Below are positions 43,203-54,549 of a DNA stretch of 64,000 nucleotides, one piece after another. The DNA comes from Clarkia xantiana subsp. parviflora (Eukaryota; Streptophyta; Magnoliopsida; Myrtales; Onagraceae). The stretch covers positions 2,038,081 through 2,102,080 of the forward strand of contig JAPTYO010000020.1 in assembly GCA_036873135.1 (NCBI GenBank), in the 5' to 3' direction. The notes under the pieces are model-generated. The model saw only the letters and a program-made list of their open reading frames with translations, searched no databases and had not been told where the DNA came from. The position numbers and the translations under genes are program-made. Each line of letters starts with the position of its first letter. Positions within the stretch are counted from its first letter, which is position 1.

Positions 43203-46200
43203 GGGATTTTAACCAAATTGGTACATAAGTTAACTAAAGACGAATTGGTACCACCACAAATTTTTGTGACAAATTGGTACACGAGTTAACCTGGGTATTG
43301 CACCGTTAGAAATGTCGGTTAAAATTGACAGAATCGGTCACGTGCAGACCTTTTTTTTTTTACTAAATTCTATTGGTTGATAAAGAGAAATGACCAAAAT
43401 GCCATTGTGGGATTTAATAATGAGAATGTTTCATTTTCATAATCTTTTCTTCTTCTTCCAGCCACCTTCTTCCACAAACCTCTGCACCTTCCCTTACTGA
43501 CATCGTTAGGGTTTCTTCCAGTTCGTCATTTTCCGGTGATTTTCGCATTTCGTCCGGTCGGAATCGTGGCTCAGCTCGGTGTAAGTCATTTGTGTTGGGC
43601 CGGTCGTACTCTCGAAGCTAATTCATCAAACATTTTCTTCACAATGGGTCAGAGCAGGGTCGTGTTTAGTTTTTCTTGCTTGTCTTTGTCAAGTTTGGTG
43701 AATCGTTGTCAGAATTAAGTCTAATTGCTTGATATTTGGGTGGGTGTGTTATGGATTTTTCCGACCAAGCCGAATTGGTGTTAAAAATCAATTTTTCGGG
43801 TGTATTTGACTAAATGAGTGGGTATAAACTGTTCTAATATGATGCAAATTGAACTTTGGGTTGTGAATATGGATTCAAATGATGCTCAATTTCTTTTTTT
43901 GGTGCTCAAATGTTGTTTTTTGTGTTTTTCTGCTCAAATGTTTTTTTTTTTATGAAATGCTATTTTCTGTTGCTGCTGAAATGCTGAGCTCCTATTTTTG
44001 GGTGTTTATTTTGCCGATGCTGCTGTTCTATTGCTGAAATGATGCTGTTTTTTTTCCTGAAATGCTATTTTTGTGTGTTTTTTCTGTTGAAATGCTGCTG
44101 GTTTTTTTTTTTTTTTTTTTGTTTTTTTGCTGAAATGTTGCTTCTTTTTTGTTGTGTTTTTTTTTGCTCAAATGCTTTTTTTTTTTTCCTGAAATGCTTC
44201 TAGGGAGGAATGGTGGTTGGCACATCACTTGGTGTGACAAGTTGTGTGACAGAACCTGCACACCAAAAGCCACAACCAGCTGAACTTGCACAGCTTCATC
44301 AAGGGGTGGCAATCTGATCGTGTCATGTCTATTCGTGTCGTGTCGTTAGTGACACGCGTCAACAGATCTCTCGTGTCAAAACAGATCACCCCTAAATGTG
44401 TCGCAGGTTTTCCAAACATGTGATTTGACATGGCAGATCCTGTGTCACACGGGACACGAAATTTTCGTGTAAAAAACAGATCTCGTGTTGACACGGAACT
44501 TGACGAAAATGAAAAAATCAATTTTTTTGTGAAAAAAACACGAACTTACTCCTCGATAATCAACATGTTTTCACTTTCCGGCTCAGCGAAATCTCATACC
44601 ACCCACGATATTATAATTTATACCCTCAGCAGCCTGTGACCGTGCCTCCTCTCGAGAATTACAACTTCTAAGGCACTCATTCTCCACTTACACTTTTTAG
44701 ACCAGAATTTGTACTGATGCTAAGTTTTGTAAATATACAATTACTGATCTTTATAAATAATAAATATTAAGTTTCAAATAAGTCGTGTCGATGCGTCTCT
44801 ATCGTGGACCTACAGATCAGATCTACACGGACATGCCTAAAAACGTGTCAAGTAGTGTCACAGATCTATCTGACACGGTAAGATTTTCGTGTAAATCAAA
44901 ACACGAAAAAAAGCAGGTCCGTGTCAGATCGTGTCGTGTCAGCAATTGCCACCCCTAGCTACAGCCAGCTTCTTCACAGCCACAGCCAGCTCCAATGAAA
45001 CCTGCACCACAAGTTGAAGCACCAACAGCTGATCGACCTCTAGTTGAAGCACCACAAGACTGAAACGTTGATTTTGAGCCGGACACAATTTATTGTTGTT
45101 TACAGTTGAACCCCTTATTTTGTTATGCAGTCGTGAGTTTTTGTCATAGTTGTGTAAGCAAACTGTGTTATGGTTATTATTATGTATGTAAGGTTTGAGG
45201 TTTGGTGTTTTCGGTATGTTGTGTGAGTGGGTATACCAGATTACAACAGTTACATATAAAATGTACACTCAATTGAAAAATTTATAAACACTCAGGTACC
45301 ATATTGCAATACTTTAAACAATGACATATACCCCAATGAAACGTTCCTCATTAATCATATAACAATTTGCCCGTTTTCTTTCTCAAAGTACCCACTATGA
45401 TGTAGTCATGTAGCTCACACAGCACATTTGTGGCAGGATGCAGAGTCTGCAATGATGGCACTGCATATATGAAACAACAATAATTTGGCAATTAATACCC
45501 GATAATTGTATTTCATGGCCAAATTGGTACCAATCACAATTGGTTCTAACACCCATGCCTAAATTTTCAAATTGTTGCATGCATTAACCTCTCTTTGAAA
45601 ATCAAACCCAAAAATGAAAGCCAAAATTCAATTTGCAGCCGATTAGACCAGTTCATACCCAATCATGCAGTCAAATACACCCTAAAAATCGAATTTTAAG
45701 AGAAAATCATCTTGGTCGGACAAACCCATACAAACTCACCAAAATATCAAGCAATTGGACTTAATTCCGACAACGATTCATCAAGCTTAACAGAGATAAG
45801 CAAGAAAATCGAAACACCAATCTGCTCTGACTCATTGTGAAGAAAAGGTATGAGGAGTTTTCACGAAATGGATTCGAGAGTACGATCGGCCCAACAAAAA
45901 TGACTTCCACCGAGTTGAGCCACAATTCCAGCCGGTCGAAACGCGAAAATCGCCGGAAAATGACAAACTAGAAGAAATCCTAGCGATTGCCAGAAAGGGG
46001 AGGAAGGTGCAGAGGTTTGGGGAAGAAGGTGGCTGGAAGAGGAATAAGATAAAAATGTTTCATTTTCATTGTTAAATCTCACGAGGGCATTTTCATCATT
46101 TCCTCTTGCCAGTCAATTTGAATTTAGTAAAAAAAAAAGGTCACGTGCTGAGCACGTGACCGATTCTGTCAATTTTAACTAGCATTTCTAACGGTGCAAC

Positions 46201-46297
46201 GCTCAGGTTAACTCGGGTACCAATTTGTCACAAAATTTAGTGGAGGTACAAATTCATTTTTGGTTGTTAACTCAGGTACCAATTTTGTTAAAATCCC
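43203..46297. mobile_element. 3.1-kb MULE-type element with about 0.7-kb terminal inverted repeats
   Basis: The ends GGGATTTTAACCAAATTGGT and its complement continue as inverted homology inward to about 43880 and 45590, including the mirrored GGTCACGTGC..ACC, TCGCATTTCGTCCGGTCGGA and GGGTGTATTTGACT blocks. Flanking 9-mers TATGTGTAA and TATTTGTTA match at 7 of 9. Inside are a T-rich array of TGCTGAAATGCT-type units (about 43880-44200) and a short Gln/Pro/Ala-rich coding-like piece (44210-44300 and 44958-45063) split by a hAT element. No transposase domain is recognised. The paired reading frames in the two arms (43536-43718, 45861-46082) are the same repeat read from each end. Confidence 0.85.
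44301..44957. mobile_element. hAT-like element nested in the MULE
   Basis: Ends AAGGGGTGGCAAT and ATTGCCACCCCTA. The flanking 8-mers GCTTCATC (44293-44300) and GCTACAGC (44958-44965) match at 6 of 8. The interior has GTGTCGTGTC and GACACGAAA words, mirrored near both ends. Same terminus class as 18463-19000, 54889-55468 and 58446-59180. Confidence 0.78.
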
Positions 46298-47920
46298 TAT
46301 TTGTTAATATACTTGCTCACTACAGTGTTTTCTGCTTAATAGACTGAATCGTTTGTGCTCTTGGTGACTTTATTTCGAATGTATATTTGTTCTTTAAAAG
46401 ATTTGATGGATTCCAAACAACTAAGACAATTCTGATTTACTTTCGTCCACCTGTAAAAAGGAATTTAGTTAGATTTCCGGCGATTCCTTTTCAATGCTAA
46501 AATTAAAGAGGAAATGCTAGATAGTGTAATAGTACTGAGAGTGAATGTAATTGTAAACTGATGAAATAAAGAGTTTATTTGATAATAAAAAAATATAAGA
46601 GAAGTATCCATTTATTTGAAAATTTAAAGTTTATATATATTAACGTACAAATATCAATATGTAATTGACTTAAAAATTTGAGGAAGCAATTTGATTATTA
46701 ACCAAAATCAAAATTATATAAGAGTTTTGGATTCATATGTTGCAACATGTATATATATATATATAAAGGTAAAAAAAATAGTACGACTTGTCAAACATAG
46801 TAAAAAGTTCCATTGGATTTTGAATTTTCGGGGGTTGTATTAGTTTGAGTGAATGCTCAAAGCATTTCACTTTTCGAAACTAATTCTCAAATTAAGTTTG
46901 TTTAGAAACTAATTTTCAAAATAAGTTTCTTCATCTTTTTAATAATATATATTATTTAATTTGCATCCTAAAGTTTATATTATGTTACAAATGAACTCTC
47001 AATCGAAATATAATACAAGAAAAAAAATAAAAATTAAGAAGATAAAATGTATGAAATAAATGGAAATAAAAATAATTAATTAATGATGAAAATACACATT
47101 AAAAATAATCAAACAAACACAATTTTTTTTAGATTTTAATTCTTAAAAATATGTGAAATTAAAGGGAAAATATAAAAAAGGTTTGAAACAACTTTATTTT
47201 GGGAAAAAAAAACAAATATTATAATGCTATAAAAATTATTCATCAAGATTATGAAAAAAAAATATACAAACTAAAATTCATTCTTAAATTTGTTTTATTG
47301 ATTTTTCGAATTTAAATTAGTTTATCGATTTTTTTTAATTCACTAATTTTATAAATTTAACATGTTTTATTTAGGGTTTATGTACGCTTTCATTTTTGTA
47401 TTTTCATATTTAAAAAAAAAATCACGAGTATTTAGTTTTTTTTTACATTTTATAACACTGTTTTTTTTATATAATTTATATCTTTAGCTTAATTTTCAGA
47501 ATTACTAATTTATTAAATTTTTTGTTTATAACTTTTACATATAATTGCCTTATTTTTTTCAATTTTTTTTTAATATAGTTCTTATATTATATTTCGGTTT
47601 AGGGTCCATTGTAACAAAATAAACTTTGGGATGTGAAGTAGAAAATATAAATGATTAAAAAAAATATAAAAACCTAGTTTGGGAATTAGTTTCTGAAGAA
47701 GTCTAGTTTGAGAATAAGTTTGACAAACAGACATATTTCGGGAATTCACTCTCTAAGCTTAGCCCAAAAACTTATAGTGTAATGATGCAAACCGCATAAT
47801 AGTTTAAGAGAGTAGAGACGACAATGGTGTGGTGACAATTAAATAACTATAGTTTTTTTTTTTTTGCATCATTTACTGTAGTGGATAACCGCACCATTAT
47901 AGTGTGGTGCGGTTACGATG
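46298..47920. other. AT-rich spacer, no gene
   Basis: Very AT-rich from 46500 to 47700, with no coding potential. 47881-47925 contains a small hairpin (AACCGCACCA / TGGTGCGGTT) just before the LTR element. Confidence 0.6.
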
Positions 47921-47925
47921 ATGAG

Positions 47926-48617
47926 TGTTGCGTCTAAATCCAACCGGGGGGTCGGACTCTTCAGCACTTCGGGTTATGCTTGAGCCGGGTCGTCGGATGA
48001 TGACTGCAGGTTGTTAAGAGGCGACTTCAGGCTGTCAGTAGACGATTGCGGGTTGTTGGCAATGCGCGCCTTGCCGGCTTCACGAACTCCTTCCCTACAC
48101 GAAGGGTAATAACCAGCACGGAGGGGGGGGGGGGGGAGGTGCCGGTTGAACCCTCTCCAATGCTTAAATGAGGATCTAGAGAGAGAAAGTTTCTAGAGAG
48201 AGGTCGGAGCTCCAAAGCCAATTTCTTGAGAATATGAGTTGAAATGGGAGGTCAATGTCCCCTATTTATAGCCAACCTTAGAATCGAACCCGGTTTTGGA
48301 GCGGTCTGACGCCGGTTTTAAAGGAAGATAAGAACCGTCGTCTGGTTTGATTAAGTTTGGCTTTGGGAGACTCCTTGCTCGGTGTACGTAAGTAAGGTAG
48401 CGCGCGATACCTAGGTAGCAGTCTGAACCCCGTCAGACTTAGGCAATTCGACGGGGTTCGGATTGCCTGCGGGCAATCCGGGGCCGTCCGGACGCGCATG
48501 CCGCGCTTCCGGACCGTTTTGGACCTCGGGTGACGCGTTTGGATCCGTTATGTGATTTTCGACGTGTTTACGAAGTCCGGAACGTAAATACGAACCGAAT
48601 TGGGCAGATATCCATCA
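47926..48617 (-). repeat. 3' LTR of the Tat-like element
   Basis: 692 bases; the plus strand reads TGTTGCGTC...ATATCCATCA (TG..CA ends). It contains a run of 14 G at 48123-48136, where the other LTR has 8. It carries the undisrupted sequence GATGACTGCAGGTTGTTAAG where the other LTR has a hAT insertion. Confidence 0.93.
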
Positions 48618-49249
48618 CTTGCCCCCGAGTCAAGTAACGGTTCAGACAATACTTGACTCTATTTTAAGATAGGATATAAGCCCAATTTAGGTTCGGTGCT
48701 GACATCAGGGGTGACTTGTTTGACGATTGGGCGCGAAGGCCTTGATTTTGCTCCACTTTAAATTTTGCAGGAGATTTTTTAACTGCTGACAGGGTTAGTG
48801 CAACAAGCAGTATATATATGACAACGAACAATGGACAATGCACATATGATAATAGACTTAGACAATAATTTTCCGGAATGTGTGCAATCATGGTCTATGA
48901 TGTTAACATAAATGTGATGACATGATATAAATGATGTAAACAGGTAATCAACAATTGAATCATGAAAATGATCATGTAATGATATGCATCATGCATTATG
49001 AGATGACGTAGTGCGCGCTAAATTCAGTGCACATAGCATGTAGTCATGATTGCTAAAATGAGTCTAGAAAATGTTAAGTGTTGTAAAAAGGAGATAACAA
49101 CATATAGTCATGCCATTTTAGGGACTTGTTAAGAAATAATGAAAGTTTTAGGAAATACCCATAGATAATTGTGGATAGATATATGAGAGAGAATACCCAT
49201 TAATTAATCATCCACCCTTAGTAGTTTTTTAGAATCCTCACTTTTCTTG
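48618..49249. other. Non-coding 3' internal region of the Tat-like element
   Basis: Begins with the purine tract complement (CTTGCCCCCGAGTCAAG). The rest is AT-rich, with ATGATAT/CATGAT-type words at 48890-49010. No coding sequence was found on either strand. Confidence 0.55.
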
Positions 49250-49908
49250 AAGAAGAAGACACTTTGGAGTAAAAAGCTTGGCCACCACGAAACTTAGTCT
49301 GACCACCATTAATCCACTTGATCACGACGAGACCGAGCAAGGTGGACTTCGGAGGTGCGGCAGCCATCTCGGGAGGAGCGACGGCGATTCTTTCCTCACC
49401 GGCGGCGGCGCGTGAGGTTACGGGTGGTGGTTCGTGGTGGTTTGCACAGTGGTTCGATCGTCTCGGCGAGGTGAGTCCGATTCCGTGTACGGCTAGCCTT
49501 TTTATGACTTTGCTTAGTCTTGATTTACTCTTGAAATCTTCATGAATTTGATTATCTTAACATGCACATAAGGTGTTTGATGTGATTCCTCATAGTAGTT
49601 AGTTTCTCAAATCGGCCAAAAATTTACTAAGTGCTGAAATTTTTAGAAAAATGGCAATAAGTTGTTAAACTTCCCTTATGCGTAGTGATCATTGTCAACA
49701 TGTTGCCCCATGATTTGAATGATGTTTTGGCATGCTTATTATTGATTGTTAGTTGATGTCCGGACATGGTTGTTTGTCGTTGTGTGTTGGTTGTTGCATA
49801 TTGCTCCTTGTTTATTGAGCATCGTACGTTGTCTGCAATCATGATAAAATACTTAGCAAATATTTTTGAGATATTTAATGCTCGTTACCATGATTGTCAT
49901 TGTTTGAT

Positions 49909-50155
49909 CCTTGTCGACTATTGTCGATTGCCGACATAGGAGAATACTTAGAGAGTATTTCTTGATGGTTGACACTCTGACATACGTCGACTGCTGCCAT
50001 AGTGGAACACTTAGAAAATATTCCTCGATAGTCGACACCTTGTCATATGCTGACTGCTGACATGGTGGAACACATAGAAAATATTCATTGATAGTCGACA
50101 CATTGTCATATGTCGACTGCTGACATGGTGGAACACTTAGAAAATATTCATTGAT
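49909..50155 (+). repeat. About 61-bp tandem repeat, 4 units
   Basis: Four successive units share CGACTGCTGACATGGTGGAACACTTAGAAAATATTC..TGATAGTCGACA..TTGTCATATG. The first unit is the most diverged. It lies in the presumed first intron of the antisense gene. Confidence 0.88.
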
Positions 50156-50441
50156 TCATGACCGTACCACCATTCATACGCGCGCTAGCTGAGCATGTAC
50201 GCGCCTGTAAGTGCGCGCTTGTATGCGCGCGCTTGCTCCAACACTTAGATTTTTTCCTTTATCCATTGTCATGCATGTTGTATCCATAGGACCGATGTTG
50301 TCATAGTGGTTGATATATGCAGAGTGTTCGTCGTTTACCGTTTGTCGACTAATAAGCATTGTTCTGACTGTTGATCGTATTTTCAGGTTGCAGGGTCGAG
50401 GTGGTTTTGCTTGCATTAATCCATTTGTTGGAGTCACCATC

Positions 50442-52638
50442 ATGAGTAAGTCTCTTATTCCCACCTTGCGGGCTACTTTATGTTTTGATGACAGCGATGA
50501 GTCGGATGTTGACGCTGCTACTGAGCTCCCTGCCGTGTCGGGAGCGACGAAAGAGACGGGGGGAAAAGTGAGGTATTACTCAAACAAGATAGGGAGAGCG
50601 CAGTTTATGTTGAATGCGTCTTCCTATGGACTCGACCCGTTTTTAGAGGCTGTGTTCCCTCATGACGTGCTACCTGGTGTTTCTAAGGGCCAGGCTACTA
50701 TCCCTCCGGACGATTTGTCTGTAGTTTACTCTTCGCAGATTATGGAAGGCCTACGCTTTCCTTACTGTTCCGACTTGACTGATCTATGTCGCTTCTACCG
50801 GATCTCTCCTTTGGATCTTGCCCCCGCCGGCATTCTTGTGTGGACTTGCTTTCGGGTGTTATTTCACCAACATTCGTGGCATTACTCTACCACTCTCTTC
50901 CGTTGCTTCTACCAGCTTCAACGTCCTGATGTGACAGGGTTGTGTAGTGTGAAGATGCGTTGGCCTGGTTTGCAGGATAAGGGTTTTGAGCGGCTTGGGC
51001 TTGGAGATGCCGAGTGGGATCACACTTATCGACTAGCAGCTGAGGCTGATCGCTCTAGTTCTCATTGGCGACATCACTACTTCTTTGTGTGTGATGTCGG
51101 TACCACCTGGGATACTGACGATGTTAGGTGGTGGATCCTGCACCCGCCTTTTCTGAGCTCTCGTCAGCGGACAAAGTGACTGTGAAGCGGATATATCAGT
51201 GCCAGCAAGCGCGCAGCTTTCTGTGCTTGTTGCGCGCGTCAGATCAAGAATTGATTGACGCCAAGATTCATGTGCTTTCTTCTGAGAATTCGGTATGCTG
51301 AGAATTTTATAACTTTTATTATGTTGTGATGTAGGTTGGTTTGATGGAGAAAACTCGACTTTGCAGACAGTAACTGCGCGCGATGTTCCTCCTGCTGGAA
51401 GGATTATCCATTCTCCTGCCCCCGCTGTTCCTGCCAAAAGGTCCGTCGCTGGGGCGCGTACCTCGAGCGATCCTAAGCGCTCCAAGCCGAGTGCGATTGT
51501 CCAAACTCCTCCTCGTGATAAAGGGAAATGAGTTGAAGATCGTGCAGTGGCACCTTCTGCCCCCCGGTCGAGGGAGCGGCCCACGGAGGAGCGTCCTTCT
51601 CGTCGAGGTGTGTATTGTATACTTTGTTGTATTTCTTCGTGTTTTTTCTGTTTATGGTTTTCATACTTCCTTGTTGTTTTAGTCGCAGCGCTTTCAGCAC
51701 TTAAGCGTGATGACTTGATTCGTCCTTTGGAGGGCAACATCTCTGGTGATGATTGGACACCTTTTGCCACTGGGGGACTTCGATTCCCTAAGCATTCCCA
51801 GCTTAGTACTCCAGAGGTTGGGGTGCGGGTACTACAGAGGTGTGGGCGACCAACGCATTAAGCCATCAACAGATGAGAAGACGCAGAAGTATGTTGAGAG
51901 CTCTCTGTCTGGATTTGCTCCAGTAAGTGACGAGACTTCTTTTATTGATTACATGGTTGTATGTGAATGTCTTGTTGTAACATTCCTATCTTGTTGGTTT
52001 TTTCCTTAGGCTGTTGCGAACATGGTGAACATCTCATCGTTCGCACTGGAACTTGTGCGTGAAAGGAATGCCGTTGTTGATAAGCGCAGTGTTGCTTCCC
52101 GCGAGCTTGCGCTTTTTAAGGAGAAAACACAAAGCCTACTCTCGAAGACTGCTGATTTCGATGCACGCTATGATTCTTGTTGTTCACATGTTGATCAGCT
52201 TGAGGCTGAGATTGCGGCAATCCGAAAACAGATTGCGGAGAGTGATAGTGCGAATGAGGCTGCACTTTGTGTTACGCGTGAGGAGGGGCGTAAGGTCGGG
52301 ATCGCGGAAGGACTTGACAAGTATCCTGCCACTTCAGCTTTTACTGTAGCCGTTACCACTGCTGCTAAAGCGAAGTCTGACCTGATGATTCAGGAGTTTG
52401 TCGTGGACTATGTTCGCAGGGTTCGCTTGCTTGATCCTGACTTTCCTTTTGCAAGTTGAGACCTTACGCGTCATTTGATGTTGGTCTCGTTGCTGAGTTA
52501 CGCCGCATAGAGCTTGAGACGGATAACTTTGACATGTTGTTTGGTGTTGATGACGGGATTGACCTTGCTGCCGAGATGATGGCAGTTGTTCCTGAGCCTG
52601 CTGGAGATGATGGTACCCCTCGAGTGGCGTCAGGTTGA
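50442..52638 (+). pseudogene. Antisense gene of the Tat-like element: gypsy-type transposon domain plus coiled coil
   Basis: A plus-strand gene inside a minus-strand retroelement. A probable non-coding exon ends at 49470 (GTGAGT donor) and the next starts at 50386. The ATG is 50442. Coding parts: to 51292, 51367-51607, 51683-51922 and 52010-52638, most joined by GT-AG. The first part has FLEAVFPHDVLPG, IMEGLRFPYCSDLTDLCRF, ISPLDLAPAGILVWTCFRVL and HHYFFV, matching the layout of the putative gypsy-type transposon domain (PF04195). The second is basic and Pro/Ser-rich. The last is a coiled coil (LELVRERNAVVDKR, VDQLEAEIAAIRKQIAES), then REEGRKVGIAEGLDKYPATS. Breaks: a frame change near 51127, a TGA at about 51530 and a frame change near 52455. 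Function is unknown; homologous antisense ORFs occur in Tat/Grande-type elements. Confidence 0.75.
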
Positions 52639-53094
52639 TCATTTTGAGCATATCGATCTTTTGTATATATCTTTTTCCCCCCGTGTCCGGGTTGAGGTCG
52701 GTTTGGGAGTTAGCCCTAGAACCTTTGTTTATTTTCTGCTTGCTTGGAATTTTGTCGTCTAGACCTGTTTTGATCATAGTAGAATGCATGATAACTCGTT
52801 AGTAGTATTTCATACGTTGTGTTATATTTGTTGTCTGTGTGCATTAGACTTGAATGATAGGATAGACATCCCTTTATAGTGAATATGATGTCCATAGTTG
52901 CGACTATATGTCGTGCGTTGTTGATTGTCATGAGTGCCCCTTTTGGTTAAATTCCAAGGCATGGCATGATGTGTACACCAGGTACTTTGTAGTGTTGTGA
53001 GCAATGATGTACTTGGCGCTGGCGCTTAGCACAAGGGCACTTGGAACTGGAGTTGACATGTAGGAAAGTCGTCTTGGCGGGGCAAGACATTAGT

Positions 53095-53580
53095 TTATAT
53101 CGTCTCTTAGTTCCACTCTAAGGCGACGTTGTGACAAGACGCTACTTGTTGTATTTGGTGCGTTTTTCCATCCGTCAGTTGGGCACACCTCGCATGACGT
53201 TGTTACAAGGCTTTCCGTGGCTAATCCAGTACTTACCATGTGATGGTACTACGCCTCGACTTGGTTATCCCAAGGGGCGGAACAAAGGTCGTATCCATAC
53301 GCCTTGTAGTTTTTATCGTCTCTTGAACAATTTCAAGGCGACGTTGTGGCAAGACGCTACTTGCTATATGCTATGCGTTTTTCATACATCAGATGGGCAC
53401 ACCCCGCGTGACGTTGCTGCAAAGATTTCCGTGGCTATTCCAGTACTTACCCTGCGATGCTACTGCACCTCTCCATGGTTAGTCCAGAAGGGTTGCACAA
53501 GACCGCGTTTAAACGACTTGCAGTTTTTCCCGTCTCTTGGTCCACTCCAAGCGGCGTTTTGGCAAGACACTACTTGCTGA
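53095..53580 (+). repeat. About 215-bp tandem repeat, 2+ units
   Basis: Units start at CGTCTCTTAGTTCCACTCT (about 53100), CGTCTCTTGAACAATTTCA (about 53318) and CGTCTCTTGGTCCACTCCA (about 53530). Each contains AAGGCGACGTTGTGGCAAGA, GGGCACACC.CG.GTGACGTTG and TTTCCGTGGCTA.TCCAGTA. Confidence 0.85.
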
Positions 53581-53689
53581 GTTTGTTGTGTTTTATCCGT
53601 TATATGCTTACGAGCAATATAATGTTGTACAAGACTCGACTCGTAGGGTTGGTGAGTTTTTTGAACAGGGTACGCTCCTGCTAGCGTAT

Positions 53690-53838
53690 ATGCATGAAGT
53701 TATCCTAACAAGGAATACGTCTTCATGGTGTATGAACCCTTAAGAGGATATACATAGTTTGAGAGTGCATGAAGCTGCCCTAACAAGGAATAAGTCTTCA
53801 TGGCGTATGAACCCTAAAGAGGGTATACATACTTTGTC
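53690..53838 (+). repeat. About 73-bp tandem repeat, 2 units
   Basis: GCATGAAG.T..CCTAACAAGG, AATA.GTCTTCATGG.GTATG and AACCCT.AAGAGG.TATACATA occur twice in a row with few differences. Confidence 0.88.
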
Positions 53839-53964
53839 GATTTGTGGAGTTGTCGTCTAACAAGAGGACTTCCGCCACGATAGGGTGATCAGTCCCACCT
53901 GCTGCCGCATCTTGTTTTGAACTCAGGGAATGGCTATGAATATGATGATTTTCCTCTAGCGAGA

Positions 53965-54110
53965 TCTAGCGAGAGGATTTCGCAGCATGCCTTTTTGATG
54001 TTGTGAACATGGGGTTTGTCCTCTAAGGAGGATGTCGCAGCATGTTACTTTGTAGTTGTGAACATGGGGGTTGCCCTCTAAGGAGGATGTCGCAGCATGT
54101 CACCTTGATA
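53965..54110 (+). repeat. About 55-bp tandem repeat, 2-3 units
   Basis: GATGTCGCAGCATGT followed by TTGTGAACATGGGG.TT.. and CCTCTAAGGAG recurs; a partial unit (GAGGATTTCGCAGCATGCC) precedes. Confidence 0.82.
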
Positions 54111-54549
54111 AATCTTGGTTTGAACTCAAGATGTAGTATGTTGTCGACGCTATTCGGGGTAGTCGTCGTTATAGATAAAAAGCGTTTATGTGCTCATTGT
54201 TGTTGTTGATAATAGACATGTCGGCGTTGTATTCTATAAGCCGTTTGTTGTACATAGCGTGATAACTTGTATTGTTGATGCGAGTAATGCCCACGTAGTT
54301 GTTATTTCGCATGATTCCACGGTAGTAAGCATAATGTAATATGTACCTACAAAAGTAGAGTAACTTCATTAAATACTTGGAGTATGTACAGTGGGTTGCG
54401 GGAAAGCGTCAACTGATCGCTCCTTCCGAAATGTAGCAAGACTAGTAAGCGTAAAACTACACTTAGAGTACTAGTTGCTTTTGATTTAGGAAAACTTAAA
54501 GTGGCAATGCATAAAGAAGATAGGAGGATTGATAGGGTGTTCGCCGTCT
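54111..54549. other. Non-coding part of the Tat-like element
   Basis: No coding sequence was recognised. It lies between the tandem-repeat arrays and the second gag-like region. Confidence 0.5.

Noticed and set aside
43536..46082. Two similar small proteins (43536-43718 plus, 45861-46082 minus) that look like a divergent gene pair
   Set aside because: They are the same sequence in the two arms of the MULE terminal inverted repeat.
51033..51770. 245-aa minus-strand open frame inside the Tat-like element
   Set aside because: It lies opposite the antisense gene, which has the recognisable domain and splice sites; this frame shows no gag-pol motif. Its direction matches the element, so it is not fully excluded.
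49909..54110. Tandem repeats considered as a CRISPR array
   Set aside because: The units are directly adjacent, without unique spacers, and lie in a plant retroelement.
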